NCBI RefSeq assembly: GCF_004022705.2
Contig: NZ_RZOY02000008.1
Coordinates: 186,001-250,000, forward strand
DNA from: Mesorhizobium sp. M2D.F.Ca.ET.226.01.1.1
GTDB taxonomy: Bacteria > Pseudomonadota > Alphaproteobacteria > Rhizobiales > Rhizobiaceae
Direction of reading: 5' to 3'
Length of the DNA: 64,000 nt
Below, one piece after another: positions 36,156 through 45,615 of the stretch (position 1 is the first letter of the stretch; each line of letters opens with the position of its first letter). Position numbers and translations under genes: made by a program. The notes under the pieces are model-generated. The model did no database searches and was not told where the DNA came from. It saw only the letters and a program-made list of their open reading frames with translations.

Positions 36156-36830
36156 CTACAGCCCCAGCCAGTCGAACCAGCCGCCCTTCTTGCCTTCGGC
36201 CTGGGCCTTCAGCCGGCGCTCTTTCTTGTACTCGTCCTCGCCGAGCTCGTTCTGCGGCGCGGTGGCGGCGGCCTGGCGATAGGCGAGCGGCGGCTCGCTC
36301 AGATATTTGCGAGTGGTCGGGTCGCCCTGCTTCTGCTCGGCAAGCCGGCGCTGGATCTCGTTGCGGCGCGTAACGCTGGAATCATCCGGCGTCCAGCGCG
36401 GCGGGTGGCTGGAGGCCGAGTCAGCCATCGCCTTCTTCACCGACGCGGGATCGGTCTGCACATCCTCGACGGCTTCCGGCTGGTAATTCGGGTCGTTCTG
36501 ATGCGCGGTGGCGTCGGCGCGGATGCGGGCGCGGCGCGCCTCGGGCGATTCGGGCCAGTCGGTGCTCGCGGTCTGGATGCTCTCCTGCGGCGGCGGCAGG
36601 GTTTCCTTCTGCCCGGGGGCGGGCTTCACCAAATCGGGACGCGGCTTGTAGTCGATCGGATCGCGGTGCTTCGGCGTGATCGAGGCTGCGCCGGAAACAT
36701 CGTCGAAGAGCTGCGCAGCGGCCGTCTTGTCGGTTCCGTATGTCGGAGAGCTCATGCAGCCCGACAAAGCGATGGCCGATACCACAAGCGGCGCCAGCAG
36801 CGCGGCGCGCGCAAACGTTCTGTCGGTCAT
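36156..36830 (-). CDS. Hypothetical lipoprotein
   Basis: The 224-residue product has a lipoprotein signal (ALLAPLVVSAIALSGC, acylated Cys about 25). The rest is polar and probably disordered, rich in Pro, Asp, Gln and Arg (QNDPNYQPEAVEDVQTDPASV), with a basic C-terminal helix ending GGWFDWLGL. No known domain is recognised. It lies downstream of ileS on the same strand, about 300 bp away, and is convergent with tadA. Confidence 0.8.
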   Translation of the reverse strand: MTDRTFARAALLAPLVVSAIALSGCMSSPTYGTDKTAAAQLFDDVSGAASITPKHRDPIDYKPRPDLVKPAPGQKETLPPPQESIQTASTDWPESPEARRARIRADATAHQNDPNYQPEAVEDVQTDPASVKKAMADSASSHPPRWTPDDSSVTRRNEIQRRLAEQKQGDPTTRKYLSEPPLAYRQAAATAPQNELGEDEYKKERRLKAQAEGKKGGWFDWLGL

Positions 36831-37029
36831 GCCAAAAAGTCCCACTCTAACAGCCTTTCGGTCGCCACCGGCCAAGGGCACGGTCCCCTTCTTCCCCGCA
36901 CTTGCGATGGAAATCCGGCGACAATTTGTCTGCCGGAGTGTCGCGTGTTTACCTCAACCACTTGTTAAGGGCAACGCGCGGGCGGATTCAGGCCGCCCGG
37001 CGTGGCACTTTTGCACTTATTTGATGGGT

Positions 37030-37132
37030 GCATGTCGTTAGCCCAAAACCGCTGCACACTTTTGGACGACATGCGCTTTGGCTTGGCGCATGTCGTCTTC
37101 CCAAAACCGCCGCACACTTTTGGGCGACATGC
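37030..37132. repeat. Two tandem 45-bp palindromic repeats downstream of ileS
   Basis: Units at 37030-37074 and 37088-37132 each start GCATGTCGT and end CGACATGC, enclosing CCCAAAACCG and CACACTTTTGG. They are 45 bp each, about 90 percent identical and 13 bp apart. The second ends two bases before the ileS stop codon. The palindromes could act as 3' mRNA structures or bidirectional terminators. The 204 bp from 36831 to 37029 hold nothing recognisable. Confidence 0.85.
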
Positions 37133-37134
37133 GG

Positions 37135-40098
37135 CTAGAGCCGCCCGAGCGCCTTGAGCTCGTGCAGCACAGCAGCGTCACGAGCCGAAACATCCGGGAA
37201 TTCCGGATCCTGCCCGACATCGGCGGTGTAGCGCCAGGAGCGCGCACATTTGACCAGGCCGCGATCCTCGGCCTTCTCCACCACCACCGCCACGCCTTTG
37301 ACGTCGTCCAGCGTGAAGGCGCCCTCCGGCGCCTGGCCGTGCTTGATGACGAGATCGCTGGTGATCGCCATCTCGGCCATGTCGACGTCGGCGATGGCCG
37401 CTTCCAGGGCCGCATCGTCGATAGTGACCACCGGCACGGCTTCCAGCGAAGAGCCAATCAGCTTCTCGGCGCGCGCGATTTCCAGCGCGCCGGTGACGAC
37501 GCGGCGCACCTGCCTCACCTTGCGCCATTTCTCGGCCAGCGCCTCGTTGCGCCAGTTCGGCGGGATCGCCGGGAACTGGTCGAGATGCACCGAGACGGCT
37601 TCCGGATGGCGGTCGAGCCAGGCCTCCTCCGTGGTGAAGGGCAGCATCGGCGCCAGCCACTTCACCAGGCATTCGAAGAGGTGGCGCACCACCTGCACGG
37701 CCGCCCTGCGGCGCAGGCTCGACGGCCCGTCGCAGTAAAGCGCGTCCTTGCGAATATCGAAATAGAAGGCCGAAAGCTCCACCACCATGAAGTCGAGTAG
37801 CGCGCGGGTGATGCGCTTGAACTCGAACGCGTCGTAGCCCTGGCGGACCAGTTCGTCGAGCTCGGACAGCCGGTGCAGCATCAGCCGCTCCAGTTCCGGC
37901 ATCGTCTCGACCGGCACATCCTTGCCGTCGTCATGGGCGAGCGTGCCCAGCATCCAGCGGATGGTGTTCCTCAGCTTGCGGTAGGCGTCGATATTGGTCT
38001 GCAGCACGTTCTTGCCGAGCCGCTGGTCTTCCCAATAGTCGGTCGTCACCACCCAGAGCCGCAGGATATCGGCGCCGGACTGCTTGATCACGTCCTGCGG
38101 CACCACCGTGTTGCCGAGCGACTTCGACATCTTGCGGCCTTCCTCATCCATGGTGAAGCCATGGGTGATGACCGCCTGGTAAGGCGCCCTGCCCCTGGTG
38201 CCGCAGCTTTCCAGCAGCGAGGAATGGAACCAGCCGCGATGCTGGTCCGAGCCCTCGAGATAGACGTCGGCCGGCCATTTGAGATCCGGACGGTCCTCGA
38301 GCGTGAAGACATGCGTCGAGCTGGAATCGAACCAGACGTCCAGAATGTCCATCACCTGGTGCCATTTCGAAGCGTCGTGATTGCCCAGGAAGCGCTCCTT
38401 GGCGCCCTCGGCGAACCAGGCGTCGGCGCCTTCCTTCTCGAAAGCGTCCATGATGCGCTGGTTGACGGCCTCGTCCTTCAGCACATTGCCGTCCTCGTCG
38501 GCGAAGACGGCGATCGGCACGCCCCAGGCACGCTGGCGCGACAGCACCCAGTCGGGGCGCTCCTCGATCATGGCGCGGATGCGGTTCTGGCCGGCGGCCG
38601 GCACGAAGCGGGTGTCGTCGATCGCCTTCAGCGCGCGGCTGCGCAGCGTCGTGCCGTCGCCGAGATCCTTGTCCATGTAGACGAACCATTGCGGCGTGTT
38701 GCGGAAGATGATCGGCTTCTTCGAGCGCCAGGAATGCGGGTAGCTGTGCTTCAGCCGGCCGCGCGCGAACAGCGCGTTGCGCTTGATCAGCTCGTCTATC
38801 ACCGCCTGGTTAGCGTTGCCCTTCTTGCCGTTGTCGTCGATGACGCGCGCGGCTCCGCCCTCGCGGTCCGGGCCGAAGCCAGGCGCATCCCGGGTGAAGA
38901 AGCCGGCATCGTCGACCGGGAACGGGATCGCGGTATCGACGCCGCGCTTGATGAGCTCGGCCACCGCGTCCGTCCAGGCGTCGAAGTCCTCGCGGCCATG
39001 GCTTGGCGCAGTGTGAACGAAGCCGGTGCCGGCGTCGTCGGTGACATGCTCGCCGGCAATCATCGGCACCGGGAATTCATAGCCGCCGCCCAGCCCCCGG
39101 AACGGATGCGAAAGCGTCAGGCTTGCAAGCTGCTCGCTTGAGACGCCGTGAAGACGCGTCAACGTCACCTTTGCCTTGGCCGAAGCATCCTCGGCCAACG
39201 CATCGGCGAAGATCAGCTTTTCGCCAGGCTGCGGTCCAAAGCTGTTCTCGGCAGACTTGATCTCATAGAGACCATAGGCGACACGCGGTGAATAGCTGAC
39301 GGCGCGGTTCCCGGGGATGGTCCAGGGCGTGGTCGTCCAGATGACGACGTGCGCCTCGACCAGGTCGAGCGCGGTGCCGTCCAGTGCCGGCGCGGCGCCG
39401 TCGACCGGCTGCGCAAGGCTGGCGACCGGGAACTTGACCCAGATCGTGTCGCTCTCATAGTCCTGATACTCGACCTCGGCCTCGGCCAGCGCCGTGCGCT
39501 CGACCACGCTCCACATCACCGGCTTCGAGCCGCGATAAAGCTGGCCGGACATCGCGAATTTCAACAGCTCGCCAGCGATGCGCGACTCGGCGTGGTAAGC
39601 CATGGTCGTGTAGGGATTGTCGAAATCGCCGATGACGCCGAGGCGCTGGAACTCGCCACCCTGCACCTTGATCCAATGCGCGGCAAAGTCGCGGCATTCC
39701 CTGCGGAACTCGTTGACCGGCACCTCGTCCTTGTTCTTGCCCTTGGCGCGGTACTGCTCCTCGATCTTCCATTCGATCGGCAGCCCATGGCAGTCCCAGC
39801 CCGGCACATAGTTGGCGTCGTAACCGCGCATCTGGAAGGAGCGGTTGATGACGTCCTTGAGGATCTTGTTCAGCGCATGGCCGATATGGATGTTCCCGTT
39901 GGCGTAGGGCGGGCCGTCATGGAGCACGAATTTTTCGCGGCCGGCGGCCTCCTCGCGCAGCTTCTTGTAAAGCTCCATGTCCTGCCAGCGCTTGACCAGG
40001 CCGGGCTCCTTCTCGGGCAGGCCGGCGCGCATCGGGAAATCCGTCTGCGGCAAATAAAGCGTCTTGGAATAGTCGATCGTTTCAACGGTGTCGGTCAT
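37135..40098 (-). CDS. ileS: Isoleucyl-tRNA synthetase
   Basis: The 987-residue class I synthetase has the HIGH motif in PYANGNIHIGHALNKI (about 60-75), KMSKS in EEGRKMSKSLGNTV, and an editing (CP1) domain between them containing WTTTPWTIPGNRAVSY. The anticodon-binding domain follows. The bacterial C-terminal zinc-finger cysteines seem reduced to a single Cys in KCARSWRYTADVG, so this is a zinc-free variant, as seen in several alphaproteobacteria. ATG at 40098. Palindromic repeats follow immediately after the stop. Confidence 0.97.
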   Translation of the reverse strand: MTDTVETIDYSKTLYLPQTDFPMRAGLPEKEPGLVKRWQDMELYKKLREEAAGREKFVLHDGPPYANGNIHIGHALNKILKDVINRSFQMRGYDANYVPGWDCHGLPIEWKIEEQYRAKGKNKDEVPVNEFRRECRDFAAHWIKVQGGEFQRLGVIGDFDNPYTTMAYHAESRIAGELLKFAMSGQLYRGSKPVMWSVVERTALAEAEVEYQDYESDTIWVKFPVASLAQPVDGAAPALDGTALDLVEAHVVIWTTTPWTIPGNRAVSYSPRVAYGLYEIKSAENSFGPQPGEKLIFADALAEDASAKAKVTLTRLHGVSSEQLASLTLSHPFRGLGGGYEFPVPMIAGEHVTDDAGTGFVHTAPSHGREDFDAWTDAVAELIKRGVDTAIPFPVDDAGFFTRDAPGFGPDREGGAARVIDDNGKKGNANQAVIDELIKRNALFARGRLKHSYPHSWRSKKPIIFRNTPQWFVYMDKDLGDGTTLRSRALKAIDDTRFVPAAGQNRIRAMIEERPDWVLSRQRAWGVPIAVFADEDGNVLKDEAVNQRIMDAFEKEGADAWFAEGAKERFLGNHDASKWHQVMDILDVWFDSSSTHVFTLEDRPDLKWPADVYLEGSDQHRGWFHSSLLESCGTRGRAPYQAVITHGFTMDEEGRKMSKSLGNTVVPQDVIKQSGADILRLWVVTTDYWEDQRLGKNVLQTNIDAYRKLRNTIRWMLGTLAHDDGKDVPVETMPELERLMLHRLSELDELVRQGYDAFEFKRITRALLDFMVVELSAFYFDIRKDALYCDGPSSLRRRAAVQVVRHLFECLVKWLAPMLPFTTEEAWLDRHPEAVSVHLDQFPAIPPNWRNEALAEKWRKVRQVRRVVTGALEIARAEKLIGSSLEAVPVVTIDDAALEAAIADVDMAEMAITSDLVIKHGQAPEGAFTLDDVKGVAVVVEKAEDRGLVKCARSWRYTADVGQDPEFPDVSARDAAVLHELKALGRL

Positions 40099-40345
40099 TG
40101 ATCTGCCATCTCAGGGTGCCCGGTGGCGAAAAGCCCGGGCGATGTGCGTTGATTTCTGAAAATGCGCGAGGGGTGCGCGCGAAAACTCCCGGCGGCTCCG
40201 GCGGCTCAGGCCGCCCGGAACACCGGGCCCGTAATTCGTATCGCGATCGCAAAAAGGCGCGAAAAGCTCGTCATGGCGTGGCTTTTAGCGGATGACGCGA
40301 CAGGAATAAAGCGCGGAATTCAAGGCATGAGGCCGCTCTCGCGGC

Positions 40346-41146
40346 CTACATGGTGAAATCGAAACGGTAGGTGGTCGACACGCCGAACATCCACTGGTTG
40401 CGGTCGCCGCGTTCCTTGACCAAGCTGGAATCGGCTGCCGGCCCCATCAGGCGCGAATATTCGGTGAAGACGCTCGCGGTCATCGGCTCGGTCACCTTCC
40501 AGGTGATGGCGCCGCCAAGGCCGGTCGACTTCACGCCACCGCCCGGATGGTATTCGCTGAGTCCCGAGGCGGCCGCCTCGGTGGCGTTGACGCCGTAATA
40601 GGCGTCGAAATAGTTGGCCGAGGCGAAGGTCACGCGCGGGCCGCCGGAGATGCGCACGGTCGGCGTGATGTCGTAGAACGCGTCGGCCGCGATGTCGGCA
40701 ACGAAGCCATTGTGGGAGCGGATGCCATGCCGCAACTCGGCGCGGGCGCGCAGCCAGTCCAGCGGATAGAACTCGAAGAAGCCGCCGACCTCACCGCCGA
40801 AGCGCACCGGGTCGAGGCCCTGGAGCTCGTCCTTGCTGGTACGGTGGAACAGGAACTTGCCGGTCAGGCCGGCGCGCACGGAGCCATCGTCGATCAACGC
40901 CAGCGAGATGTTGTCGTTGCGCGAGGTGAAGCGAGCCTCCGGGCCGACCTTGCCGAGCGAGATGATCGGCTGGGCGCTCAGCATGTATTTCTTGCCGCCC
41001 TCGAAATTCGGCGCGACCAGGCCGGTGGCGCCAAGCGTCAGGTACCAGTCGCCGGTTATCCAGCTGCCGCCCTCGCCCGCCTGGGCGACAGGCGCGGCGA
41101 GCAGGCCCATGGCGACGGCCAGCGGAATCTTCCCGACGATACGCAT
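40346..41146 (-). CDS. MipA/OmpV family outer membrane protein
   Basis: The product is 266 residues from the ATG at 41146 (AAGGGG five nt upstream). A signal peptide (KIPLAVAMGLLAAPVAQA) is followed by the family-typical start GDWYLTLGATGLVAPNFEG. Alternating beta strands follow and the end is STTYRFDFTM. MipA/OmpV proteins are outer-membrane barrels, some of which scaffold murein hydrolases; the role here is unknown. It is about 250 bp upstream of ileS, and that gap (40099-40345) shows no recognisable feature. Confidence 0.88.
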   Translation of the reverse strand: MRIVGKIPLAVAMGLLAAPVAQAGEGGSWITGDWYLTLGATGLVAPNFEGGKKYMLSAQPIISLGKVGPEARFTSRNDNISLALIDDGSVRAGLTGKFLFHRTSKDELQGLDPVRFGGEVGGFFEFYPLDWLRARAELRHGIRSHNGFVADIAADAFYDITPTVRISGGPRVTFASANYFDAYYGVNATEAAASGLSEYHPGGGVKSTGLGGAITWKVTEPMTASVFTEYSRLMGPAADSSLVKERGDRNQWMFGVSTTYRFDFTM

Positions 41147-41280
41147 TGTCACCCCTTACGCGAAACGCGCCGGCAACACCACCCGCCGGCGCCCAAGCCA
41201 TGCCGTGCGTTCGGTAAAATTTGACTTAAAATTGGTAACGTCGGGCAGCGGTAAGCGATGCACGAGGTCGACCACGCGGA

Positions 41281-41493
41281 TCAGGTGCCGCGCGCCGGGA
41301 TCGACAGGTCGAGCAGACTAATCACGGCCTTGGCGCCCTTCCCGGCGACGCGAACCGTTCCGTCGTCACCCACTTCCACCGTCGCACCGCTGGCGAAGCT
41401 AAGCGACCAGCCGTCGCCCTTGACGTTGCGGCGACGGTCGGTTAGCTCGATACCGGCAGCGGTAACCAGAGCGACAATCCTGTCAGCGTCCAT
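41281..41493 (-). CDS. Small hypothetical protein
   Basis: The product is 70 residues from the ATG at 41493, with CCGGAGGACGAGG placing GGAGG six nt upstream. It begins MDADRIVALVTAAGIELTD and ends with a beta-rich segment (WSLSFASGATVEVGDDGTVRVAG). No family is recognised. It begins 24 bp after the stop of the phosphoesterase gene on the same strand and is probably co-transcribed. Confidence 0.65.
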   Translation of the reverse strand: MDADRIVALVTAAGIELTDRRRNVKGDGWSLSFASGATVEVGDDGTVRVAGKGAKAVISLLDLSIPARGT

Positions 41494-41516
41494 CCTCGTC
41501 CTCCGGAGACGGCCCT

Positions 41517-43061
41517 TCAATTCAGGTCGAGCCCACCGGTAAGGTCGCCGAGAGGCGGCTCGCCATTGGCGGCAACCGCCCGGTCGCGAACCACGATGCC
41601 GTGCAGCACCGGCAATTCGAAGCGCTCGGTGATGAGCCGCAGGATCGAAGTCGTGTCATAGGGCGTATGATCGACATAGCCGTGTTTGGCGAAGGGCGAA
41701 ACGATGATCGCGGGGATGCGCGTGCCTGGCCCCCACCGATCGCCCTTGGGCGGAGCGACGTGATCCCAGATGCCGCCGTTCTCGTCATAGGTGACGACGA
41801 CCAGCATATGCGGCCATTGCGGGCTTTTCTCCAGATGCGCCACGACATCGGCGATGTGTCGATCGCCGGCCTGGATGTCGGCATAACCGGAATGCTCGTT
41901 GAGATTGCCCTGCGGCTTATAGAACGAAACCTGCGGCAGCACGCCGTCGTCGATCGCCTGGATGAAGCTCACGCCACTCAGCCCGGCGTCGCGAAGATGT
42001 TCACGCCTGGCTTCGGTGCCCGGAGCATAGTTGGCGTAGTAATTGAACGGCTGGTGATGGTACTGGAAATTCGGCATCGGCGTATGGTTGCCGTGGTCAA
42101 GCGTGTATTGCCAGGCGCCAGAATACCAGGCCCAGGTGACGTGCTTTAGGCTGAGCATGTCGCCAATGGTCGGCTCGCTCTGCGGCGGCAATGTCGTGGG
42201 CTTGGCCGGATCAGCAAGCAGTGGGTCGCCGCCGGCCGCCGGGTCGTTGCCGCTTGGCTGGTAGGGTGGCTGCATCGTGTTCACGGCGTAGAAATCCGGC
42301 GTGAGATTGCCGTCGGAGACAAATTTCGGGATGCCGTCGCGCGCTGATTTCGGTGAATTGTCGGCGATCTTTAGCGCCGTGCCGCTATCGTCCGTCACCG
42401 CGATCGATGGCTTGGCCGGGCTTTTATCGGCATTGGCGTAGTAGGGTGCGCAGGCGCAGATCAGCCATTGGTGATTGAAGAACGAGCCGCCGAAGCCACC
42501 CATGAAGAAATGGTCGGCCAGCACGTATTTCTGTGCGACCGCCCACATGTCGCCCTTGGAGGTGTCCCAGTTACTCATCGGCATGGCGCCTGAATCACCC
42601 CAGGCAACGAACATGTCGTTCTTGCCGCCGTTGATCTGCATCTGGTTCTGGTAGTAGCGATGCCAGAGGTCGTGCGTCACGACAGTGAGCGGAACGTTGA
42701 AACCCTTCGCGTCGTTGACGGTGAACGGCTGGTTCGCGAGGTGTTCCGTCATCGCCTGCGTCACCGGCGGCGTGACGCCCTTCGCGGTCAAGCCATCCCA
42801 CACGGGCGGCAGTTCGGACAGCACCGAACCGTCGCGATCGCGCTGCCGCAGGCTTTCCTCGCTCGCCTTGTCGATGCCGTCGGCACCGGGAAAATGGCCA
42901 TAGAGATTGTCGAAGGCGCGGTTCTCCGCGAAGATGACGACGACCGTTTCTATCTTGGCTATACCGGGGGGCGGATCGCCGGGCTGGGCTGCCGAAGCCG
43001 AAATGGCGGCACACAGAGCGAGCGTTGAGGAAAACAGGGCGAGCCCGAAAGAGCGCGTCAT
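41517..43061 (-). CDS. Phosphoesterase/acid phosphatase of the phospholipase C-AcpA family
   Basis: The product is 514 residues from the ATG at 43061 (GGGAGG seven nt upstream), with a signal peptide (ALFSSTLALCAAISASA). It carries PF04185 motifs: VVVIFAENRAFDNLYGHFPG at the N-terminus (metal and catalytic residues), NHQWLICACAPY, NLNEHSGYADIQAGDRHI and TYDENGGIWDHVAPP near the C-terminus. The family includes non-specific phospholipase C and AcpA acid phosphatase. Its overall form is closer to AcpA. It is a periplasmic enzyme, probably for phosphate scavenging. Confidence 0.9.
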   Translation of the reverse strand: MTRSFGLALFSSTLALCAAISASAAQPGDPPPGIAKIETVVVIFAENRAFDNLYGHFPGADGIDKASEESLRQRDRDGSVLSELPPVWDGLTAKGVTPPVTQAMTEHLANQPFTVNDAKGFNVPLTVVTHDLWHRYYQNQMQINGGKNDMFVAWGDSGAMPMSNWDTSKGDMWAVAQKYVLADHFFMGGFGGSFFNHQWLICACAPYYANADKSPAKPSIAVTDDSGTALKIADNSPKSARDGIPKFVSDGNLTPDFYAVNTMQPPYQPSGNDPAAGGDPLLADPAKPTTLPPQSEPTIGDMLSLKHVTWAWYSGAWQYTLDHGNHTPMPNFQYHHQPFNYYANYAPGTEARREHLRDAGLSGVSFIQAIDDGVLPQVSFYKPQGNLNEHSGYADIQAGDRHIADVVAHLEKSPQWPHMLVVVTYDENGGIWDHVAPPKGDRWGPGTRIPAIIVSPFAKHGYVDHTPYDTTSILRLITERFELPVLHGIVVRDRAVAANGEPPLGDLTGGLDLN

Positions 43062-43238
43062 CACCGTACCTCCCAAGTGATGCAAACCGGGATGACACCA
43101 GCTTCGGGGCATCTTTGCAATAGCGAGGACATCGGATGCGCCCGGACGCGCGACAAGTGGAGTGGTTCTTCGCGTTCAGGCGTGCCGCTATCCATCTTTG
43201 GCGGATCGCCTTTGGCAATCCATAGCGCCACCACCGCC

Positions 43239-44354
43239 CTACGCCGCGCCGCGGCTGCGACGTGACGTTTCGATCAGATCGCAAGCTGCTTCCAGCCCGC
43301 CTGTAAGCGGCGTCGACGCGTGAAAGGCAAGGGCCGCCTCGTGCCAATGGGCTCGTATCGCCGGATCGCTGGCTTTCAGGATTGCCTGCCGCCAGATTTC
43401 GGGATCGTCGCGACTGGCAACGACCAGCCCCGCGCCGCTCGCTTCGACATATTTTGCGTATCCGCAGGCGTCCGACGCAATGACCGGCAAGCCATTCGCG
43501 AGAGCCTCCAGGATCACCGTGCCGGTATTTTCCAGGCGAGCCGGGTGCAGCATGAAATCGCTCGCGACCACGATCGCCGGAATGTCCTCCTGGATGCCCA
43601 GCAGGGTCACCCTTTCCGACATGCCCAACTTGGCAATCAGGCCGCGAAGCCTGGCCTCCTCCTCGCTGTTCTTTCGAAGGCCGGCGACCAGCCAATGGAT
43701 GTTCGCCAAAGGCTGAAGCGCCTTTGCCGCCCGGTCGAGGCCCTTCACCTTCAATCTGTTGGCGATGCTCAGGGCGATGACCGCGTCGCGGGGGAGCCCA
43801 AAACGATCGCGAATTTCAATGCGGTCGCCGCTCAGCAGCTCCGGCCTGTAGCGTTTCGGATCGAGCGTCGGTCCGACGACGTGAATGCGCGATTCCTCCG
43901 TCCGCCAGAAATCGCGGTAAAGCGCTGCCTGGTGTTCACTGAGCGCAATGATCTGCACCGCGTTGCCAGGAGCAAAGATCATCGATTCGAGCTTTTGCTG
44001 GCGCATGAAGCGCGGCGAAAGAGGCCGCCACCAACCAAGTTTCGAGGCAAAATAAGGTGGGTCGCCGGCATAGTAGATGTCCAGATTGGCCATCTTGTTG
44101 AAACCGACCACGCAGTCGAAGTCGCGCCTGGCCGTCGACAGGGTCGTTCCCAGGGCATATTCGGTGCCCGGATTGGAAATGACCCGTGCCGGCTTGACCT
44201 TTATGGTCGCCGAACTCTCGACATGGCCGACTTGGCGTGTCGTCAGGATCGTCACGCTATGGCCGCGCTTGAGCAGGCGGTCGCTGATGTTGAGACAATC
44301 CCTTTGCAGACCCCCATTCATAAACAGGGCAGAGATTGCGCAGCAAATTCTCAT
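43239..44354 (-). CDS. Glycosyltransferase family 4
   Basis: The product is 371 residues from the ATG at 44354 (MRICCAISALFMNGGLQRDC). It is a GT-B fold enzyme with LIALSEHQAALY in the N-terminal domain. The GT4 nucleotide-sugar motif is LHPARLENTGTVILEALANGLPVIASDACGYAKYV (EX7E-type). It resembles WaaG-like enzymes that add a hexose to LPS core, but the acceptor is unknown. It is divergent from the three-gene glycosyltransferase operon starting at 44583. Confidence 0.87.
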   Translation of the reverse strand: MRICCAISALFMNGGLQRDCLNISDRLLKRGHSVTILTTRQVGHVESSATIKVKPARVISNPGTEYALGTTLSTARRDFDCVVGFNKMANLDIYYAGDPPYFASKLGWWRPLSPRFMRQQKLESMIFAPGNAVQIIALSEHQAALYRDFWRTEESRIHVVGPTLDPKRYRPELLSGDRIEIRDRFGLPRDAVIALSIANRLKVKGLDRAAKALQPLANIHWLVAGLRKNSEEEARLRGLIAKLGMSERVTLLGIQEDIPAIVVASDFMLHPARLENTGTVILEALANGLPVIASDACGYAKYVEASGAGLVVASRDDPEIWRQAILKASDPAIRAHWHEAALAFHASTPLTGGLEAACDLIETSRRSRGAA

Positions 44355-44582
44355 TGTATGTTCCGGCAAGCGCCATTTACCCAAGTCCGATCGAGCGGAG
44401 AGCTGCGGGCGCGCCGTAGACTTCTTCCTTCAAACAAACAAAGCAGGGCGCTTAGTGTCAGTCGTGTTGAAAAGACGATTATGCTGTATATAGCGGGTTA
44501 TCAAGAGACCTGGATGCTGTTGCGTTCGAGCTTTTCAAAAAAAAATCAACCGGAGCGCGATTGTGAAGATTTCATGGATTAA

Positions 44583-45518
44583 TTGTGGCTGCCAAGCCGG
44601 CTTCGCCTGAAAGCTGCCATACCCGTGCCAAAGGCCCTGCGCGAATACAACTGGCGGCAATGGCTGAGGCTGCAGCCGCTGACACATGCCATCAAGACCG
44701 CCCGCTACCGGAAGATCGACCGTAGGTTCCTGGGCCAGCCGGCCGGGGATGGCGACATCCCGAACCTCCGCGATATCGCCCGGGGGCGCCATGTCCTGCT
44801 TACGATCGCCTTCGCCGACGCGCAGTGCCTGGATCTGCAGTTGCGCCTGACCAGAGGACTTGTTCGTCACGATCTCCATATCGTGGCGGACAACAGCGTC
44901 AGTGAAGCCGCCGCCCGCGAGAACAGGCAGGTATGCGCGGCCCACGGCGCGGCCTATGTCAGGCTGCCGGCCAATCCATGGACCGTGAAAAACCCGAGCC
45001 GCTCCCATGGCGCGGCGCTCAACTGGATGTGGCACAATGTACTGAAACCCGCGGCACCGGCCGCGTTCGGGTTTCTGGACCAGGACCTTTTCCCGACGCA
45101 GCCCTGCGATCCTTTCGAACCTCTTGAAGGGGCGGCGTTTTACGGCGATTTGCGCTGGGCAGGCGCCCGATGGTTCTTATGGGCGGGCTATTGTTTCTTT
45201 CGGTTCGACGCCGTCGGCCACGAGCCTCTCGATTTCGGGCTTGACTGGTTTGCGGGGCTCGATACCGGCGGAGCCAACTGGGACGTGCTCTACCAGGGTG
45301 TGGACCCGAACGCGGTGCCGCAGCGGCCGATAACCGCGTTCGCGGTCTTGCCCGGGATTGAAATCGGACAAGCCTATTGCGAATGGCGGGGAAGCTGGCT
45401 TCATGAAGTCGGCCTTGACGGCGACCTCGCGCTGAAGGCTGAAAAACGCAAGGCGGTTTTGCGGTTGCTCGATCCCATCCTTCAGGGCACGCCCACACCG
45501 GCGCGACAGAGAGGTTGA
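44583..45518 (+). CDS. Hypothetical protein, possible glycosyltransferase
   Basis: The protein is about 311 residues, with a likely GT-A-like core: HVLLTIAFADAQCLDLQLRL, HDLHIVADNSVSEAAARENR and the acidic FGFLDQDLFPTQPCD (DxD-like). It contains many Trp and aromatic residues (LDFGLDWFAGLDTGGANWDVLYQGVD). The start is uncertain: TTG at 44583 opens the frame and no good ribosome site is seen. Between two glycosyltransferase genes, it probably helps assemble a surface glycan. The family is not recognised with confidence. The 198-bp upstream gap is AT-richer than its surroundings. Confidence 0.65.
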   Translation: MWLPSRLRLKAAIPVPKALREYNWRQWLRLQPLTHAIKTARYRKIDRRFLGQPAGDGDIPNLRDIARGRHVLLTIAFADAQCLDLQLRLTRGLVRHDLHIVADNSVSEAAARENRQVCAAHGAAYVRLPANPWTVKNPSRSHGAALNWMWHNVLKPAAPAAFGFLDQDLFPTQPCDPFEPLEGAAFYGDLRWAGARWFLWAGYCFFRFDAVGHEPLDFGLDWFAGLDTGGANWDVLYQGVDPNAVPQRPITAFAVLPGIEIGQAYCEWRGSWLHEVGLDGDLALKAEKRKAVLRLLDPILQGTPTPARQRG

Positions 45519-45615
45519 GGGCTCGACACAAATGATGGGATCGGCTACCGGCACCGTCATGCCGCATTCGACAATTTAAAGGTCATCACGTCCGGCAGAC
45601 ACGAGGAAGTTCTTA

